Shown piece after piece: positions 14,498 through 17,219 of a stretch of DNA of 17,219 nt (its first letter is position 1; each line of letters begins with the position of its first letter). Under the pieces are notes generated by a model. It ran no database searches. It saw only the letters and a list, made by a program, of their open reading frames with translations, and had not been told where the DNA came from. Made by a program: the position numbers and the translations under genes. The stretch is taken from contig CAYTAP010000091.1 in NCBI GenBank assembly GCA_964435775.1, forward strand, positions 1 to 17,219, in the 5' to 3' direction. This stretch comes from CAYTAP01 sp964435775 (GTDB lineage: Bacteria; Planctomycetota; Phycisphaerae; Tepidisphaerales; Tepidisphaeraceae).

Positions 14498-15526
14498 TTA
14501 TGATTTGGGGGGTTGCTTGGCTTTGAGCCACGGCATCATCGCCCGCAGCCTCCGTCCCGTTGTTTCAACCGGGTGCGAGTTGTCCGCCTCATAAAGTCGT
14601 TTGAAGTTCTTCAATCCCGTCTCGTATTCCGTGCGCCATTCGCGGGCGAATTGTCCGGACTGGATTTCCGACAGGATTTTCTTCATTTCCGCCTTGACCG
14701 CCGGCGTGATGACGCGCGGGCCTCGGGTGAGGTCGCCATACTCGGCGGTGTTGGAGATCGAATACCGCATGTAATCCAATCCACCCTGGTAGATCAGATC
14801 CACGATCAGCTTGACCTCATGGACGCACTCGAAGTACGCCATTTCCGGCGGGTATCCCGCCTCGGTCAGCGTCTCGAAGCCCGCCTTGATCAGCGCCGAC
14901 AAGCCTCCGCAGAGGACGGCCTGTTCGCCGAACAGGTCGGTTTCGCATTCATCCTTGAAGTTGGTTTCGATGACGCCCGACCGCGCCCCACCGATGCCCC
15001 GCGCCCAGGCGAGCCCGATCTTGCGGGCGTTGCCCGTCGCATCCTGCGCCACGCCCAGCAGGCATGGCACGCCACCCCCTTTTTCAAACTCGGATCGAAC
15101 CAGATGGCCCGGCCCCTTGGGCGCGACCATCAGCACATCCACATCCTTGGGCGGGACGATCGTCTTGAAATGAATGTTGAAGCCATGCGTGAACCCCAAT
15201 GCCTGCCCGGCGCGAAGATGCGGGGCGATCGACTTGGTGTAGATCTCCGGCTGCACTTCATCGGGCAGCGTCACAATGATGAGGTCGGCCTTTTTCACCG
15301 CGTCCTCGACGCTCATCGGGTCGAGTCCGTTTTCGGCGGCCAACTTGCCGTTGGCGCTCTCCCTGCGATTGGCGACGATCACCTTGATCCCGCTGTCGCG
15401 GAGGTTGAGCCCATGCGCGTGTCCCTGGCTTCCGAAGCCCAGGATGGCGACGGTTTTGCCCTGCAAAGCGTCGAGCGGGGCCTGGTTTTCGTAGATCATC
15501 TTCAACGGTTCTGCCATCGTGGTCAT
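14498..15526 (-). CDS. ilvC: Ketol-acid reductoisomerase (NADP+), class I
   Basis: It converts acetolactate or acetohydroxybutyrate to dihydroxy acids in valine, leucine and isoleucine synthesis, using NADPH and Mg2+. Its 342 residues fit class I. Rossmann motif LGFGSQGHAHGLNLRDSG starts at residue 29. GFTHGFNIHF holds His114, the usual catalytic histidine. The metal ligands Asp197 and Glu201 (ETDLFGEQ), and Glu233 and Glu237 (YFECVHEVKL), are present, as is substrate-binding Ser258 (SISNTAEYGD). The cofactor loop NRRESANG has Arg and Ser residues, consistent with NADPH. The first ATG (15526) has AGGAG only 1 base upstream; the second (15517, three codons later) is 10 bases away and may be the true start. 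ilvB and a complete ilvH are not next to it. The gene is divergent from the zinc-ribbon gene at 15591. Confidence 0.97.
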   Translation of the reverse strand: MTTMAEPLKMIYENQAPLDALQGKTVAILGFGSQGHAHGLNLRDSGIKVIVANRRESANGKLAAENGLDPMSVEDAVKKADLIIVTLPDEVQPEIYTKSIAPHLRAGQALGFTHGFNIHFKTIVPPKDVDVLMVAPKGPGHLVRSEFEKGGGVPCLLGVAQDATGNARKIGLAWARGIGGARSGVIETNFKDECETDLFGEQAVLCGGLSALIKAGFETLTEAGYPPEMAYFECVHEVKLIVDLIYQGGLDYMRYSISNTAEYGDLTRGPRVITPAVKAEMKKILSEIQSGQFAREWRTEYETGLKNFKRLYEADNSHPVETTGRRLRAMMPWLKAKQPPKS

Positions 15527-15590
15527 GCTCCTGTTTTTTGAGTAGGTGCTGATCCTATGATACCATACGCGCCGGTCAAGGGGATGCGAG
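15527..15590. promoter_or_regulatory. Short divergent intergenic region with possible promoter elements
   Basis: Only 64 bases separate the ilvC start and the divergent zinc-ribbon gene, so both promoters should lie here or extend into the coding ends. TATGAT (15556-15561, plus strand) is a fair -10 box. TTGACC (minus strand, 15579-15574) is a fair -35 box. Neither has a well-spaced partner. I saw no T-box, leader peptide or other attenuator for ilvC. Confidence 0.3.
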
Positions 15591-17219
15591 GTGAATATCG
15601 TTGTTCAGTGCACGAGTTGTGGCAAAAGATACAATGCCAACGAGCGCGTAGCCGGCAAACGCGTGCGTTGCAAGCATTGCGGCGCGATGTTCGACGTGCC
15701 GCCGATCATCGAGACGCGGGAGGGGGGGGGAGTTCACGGCAGCGCATCCGCGGCCGCGGAGGGTGTTCAGGGTGGTTTTGACGCCTCCTCATTGGATCCT
15801 CCCATGATTTCCGAGGGGGACGAGATGCCCGCGGCGGGGACCGCGGCCAAAGTCATTCATCCTGAAGTTCCCCCCGGTTCTGTTCTGACCGGAGGCTATT
15901 CCCGCATGGAACGGACCGGCGACGCCGAGGCGTTTGATCTGGCCGAAGACCGTCCGCTCGACTCCGGCCAGCGTCCCAATCGCCCGTTCATCTATCCAGG
16001 AAGCCCGGAGGTCGATCAGTTTCTCCCCTGGGTGCTCGTTGTCGGGTGGCTTGGATGGGCCGCGTACGAAATCTTTTCCTGGGAGAATGACGCGGAACTT
16101 TGGGTGCGGCTTTTGCGTTGCGCCGTGTATCTGTTTTTATTCGGCGTGGTCATATTCCCCCTGGCCAACGCCGGCGCTCGGGCGGGTATGCGGCGGGTGC
16201 GCGTCGCCTTGCCCTCGCAATCCCCCTGGCGGGCGCTGGCCGCGTTCTCGACGGCATTTGGTCTGGCGATGGTTCTGTTCATCGTCGGCGGCGATTCGTC
16301 AAGTCTGATCCTCGGCGGCGTCGTGGGGCTGATCCTCGCAGGGCTGGCGCTGTGGGTGCTGTTTCGTCTTGAACCGCGTGAGGTTGGCGCGGTCGCCGGA
16401 TATGGAGCGGGGGGGTTCGTCCTCGGTGCGCTTCTTTCGATGGGGCTTCTGGCCGTCGCGAACATGGCGGTGCTCAGTTCCATGCGTTCCAATGGGAAAG
16501 TCACCGCCTTCGCCACGAGCCCGCTTGGGGCGACGCTCAATTGGGATCAGCCGCCGCCCAGGCCTCTTCCCAAAAAGCCGGTGCCTCCAGCGCCGGCGAA
16601 TCTTTCGCCCATGACCGTCGCCGTCGGCGCATCCCCCGATCAACCGGACGGCGCTTCGCCACAAGCGAATCCGCCCGTCGTCCCCGGCACGCCTGGCGGC
16701 GTCGAAAACGAAACCGCCACCCGGGCTGTACCCGTCGATCCCGCGCTGCAAAACAGCACGATCTTCAGCACCAGCCCTCCCGCCGCAGGCGACAAGAACA
16801 CGCCGCCGCATCATCCGGCTGTCGCCAATCCCCCCGCCGCCAATTCCAACGGCAATGTCACGGCCATAGCCCCCGTCGCCCCTCCCGCGGTTCCCTCCGA
16901 CCATCCGACCGCGCCTCCGGCTGCGACTGATTCCCGCGGCGCTTCACCCATCGTTCCGGCCTCACCGCTCATCCGCTCGATTGATCGCGCGGCGTCCGTC
17001 GGCGTGTTCGATGAAGCGCTCTTTCCCGGCATTTCCGGGACGCACATCGGCATCGTTCGCAGCCGCGACGTCAACGCGGATGTTGTGGAAAGCTGGTCAC
17101 TGAATCCGTTGAAAAAGGAGGGGGAGGCCCGTTTCCAACATGAGGCCGATGCGCGGGACAAATACCTGATCTCCCCGGATGGGCAATACCTTGTTCGCGT
17201 GGTCAAGTGGCCGAGGTTG
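15591..17219 (+). CDS. Zinc-ribbon, multi-TM, proline-rich membrane protein (3' end beyond window)
   Basis: Open through 543 codons to the last base of the window, so the C-terminus is missing. The GTG start has AAGGGG (15578-15583) seven bases upstream. An N-terminal zinc ribbon of the MJ0042 style holds Cys7, Cys10, Cys27 and Cys30 (CTSCGKRYNANERVAGKRV, then CKHCG). After an acidic linker come about five membrane helices: residues 145-162, 172-193, 216-234, 237-258 and 268-295. A Pro/Ala/Asn-rich linker follows to about 460, then a folded segment with LISPDGQYLVRVVKW, which looks like the start of a beta-propeller-like or other repeat domain. Zinc ribbon followed by membrane and Pro-rich parts is a common planctomycete design, but I recognise no specific function. 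A run of nine G (15722-15730) lies inside the gene; the frame stays open through it. Confidence 0.85.
   Translation, partial: MNIVVQCTSCGKRYNANERVAGKRVRCKHCGAMFDVPPIIETREGGGVHGSASAAAEGVQGGFDASSLDPPMISEGDEMPAAGTAAKVIHPEVPPGSVLTGGYSRMERTGDAEAFDLAEDRPLDSGQRPNRPFIYPGSPEVDQFLPWVLVVGWLGWAAYEIFSWENDAELWVRLLRCAVYLFLFGVVIFPLANAGARAGMRRVRVALPSQSPWRALAAFSTAFGLAMVLFIVGGDSSSLILGGVVGLILAGLALWVLFRLEPREVGAVAGYGAGGFVLGALLSMGLLAVANMAVLSSMRSNGKVTAFATSPLGATLNWDQPPPRPLPKKPVPPAPANLSPMTVAVGASPDQPDGASPQANPPVVPGTPGGVENETATRAVPVDPALQNSTIFSTSPPAAGDKNTPPHHPAVANPPAANSNGNVTAIAPVAPPAVPSDHPTAPPAATDSRGASPIVPASPLIRSIDRAASVGVFDEALFPGISGTHIGIVRSRDVNADVVESWSLNPLKKEGEARFQHEADARDKYLISPDGQYLVRVVKWPRL

Noticed and set aside
1..15526. 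Simple inversion linking the ilvH fragment and ilvC
   Set aside because: Such an event should leave the missing IlvH tail upstream of ilvC near 15527-15590. That stretch holds no IlvH-like sequence.
14513..15541. Open plus-strand frame of 342 codons
   Set aside because: It is exactly antisense to ilvC, which has all catalytic motifs.
1..17219. CRISPR array, tRNA or rRNA genes, insertion sequence with transposase
   Set aside because: No regularly spaced direct repeats, no cloverleaf or rRNA motifs and no transposase-like reading frame were seen on either strand.

Overview
This is a high-GC bacterial window (I estimate a little over 60% by eye, not computed). Its core is an exosortase-linked exopolysaccharide (EPS) export locus, followed by housekeeping and amino-acid genes. 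Exosortase plus EpsI plus a giant TPR protein, a class I ketol-acid reductoisomerase, a Gfo/Idh/MocA oxidoreductase and a zinc-ribbon/multi-TM/proline-rich protein together suggest the Planctomycetota (perhaps Phycisphaerae) or a related PVC lineage. That placement is inference with moderate confidence; no rRNA or other firm taxonomic marker is present.

Layout. (1) 1-876: a short piece resembling the C-terminal domain of acetolactate synthase small subunit (IlvH) runs directly, with a frame change near 129-137, into an NAD-dependent epimerase/dehydratase that has lost its N-terminal Rossmann half. This is either a real rearrangement or a chimeric contig end. (2) 877-12388, all on the plus strand: a Wza-like outer-membrane polysaccharide export lipoprotein; a 338-bp gap with two strong hairpins; an exosortase with its complete Cys/Arg/His triad; an overlapping EpsI-family gene; a 1533-residue membrane-anchored TPR protein resembling the PEP-CTERM/exosortase TPR protein PrsT; and a Wzz-type chain-length regulator fused to a BY-kinase-like P-loop domain with a tyrosine-rich tail. 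(3) 12389-12844: non-coding DNA with a pair of inverted copies of a GC-rich hairpin repeat, then rpmA (ribosomal protein L27). (4) 13135-13179: a perfect 20-bp-stem hairpin that serves as the terminator between convergent genes. (5) Minus strand: ilvC (15526-14498) followed by a Gfo/Idh/MocA oxidoreductase (14426-13245). (6) 15591 to the window end, plus strand, divergent from ilvC: an incomplete gene for a zinc-ribbon protein with about five membrane helices and a long Pro/Ala-rich linker.

How they fit together. Wza, Wzz/BY-kinase, EpsI, exosortase and the TPR protein form the envelope-spanning part of an EPS assembly/export machine coupled to exosortase processing. No glycosyltransferase, Wzx flippase, Wzy polymerase or recognisable PEP-CTERM substrate is present, so the sugar-building genes and the exosortase targets must lie elsewhere. 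rpmA, ilvC, the oxidoreductase and the zinc-ribbon gene look like unrelated neighbours. The most unusual elements are the IlvH/epimerase junction, the exosortase with a long Pro/Ser/Thr-rich tail and a start codon inside a hairpin, the roughly 120-residue low-complexity insertion inside the Wza-like protein, and the inverted hairpin-repeat pair before rpmA.
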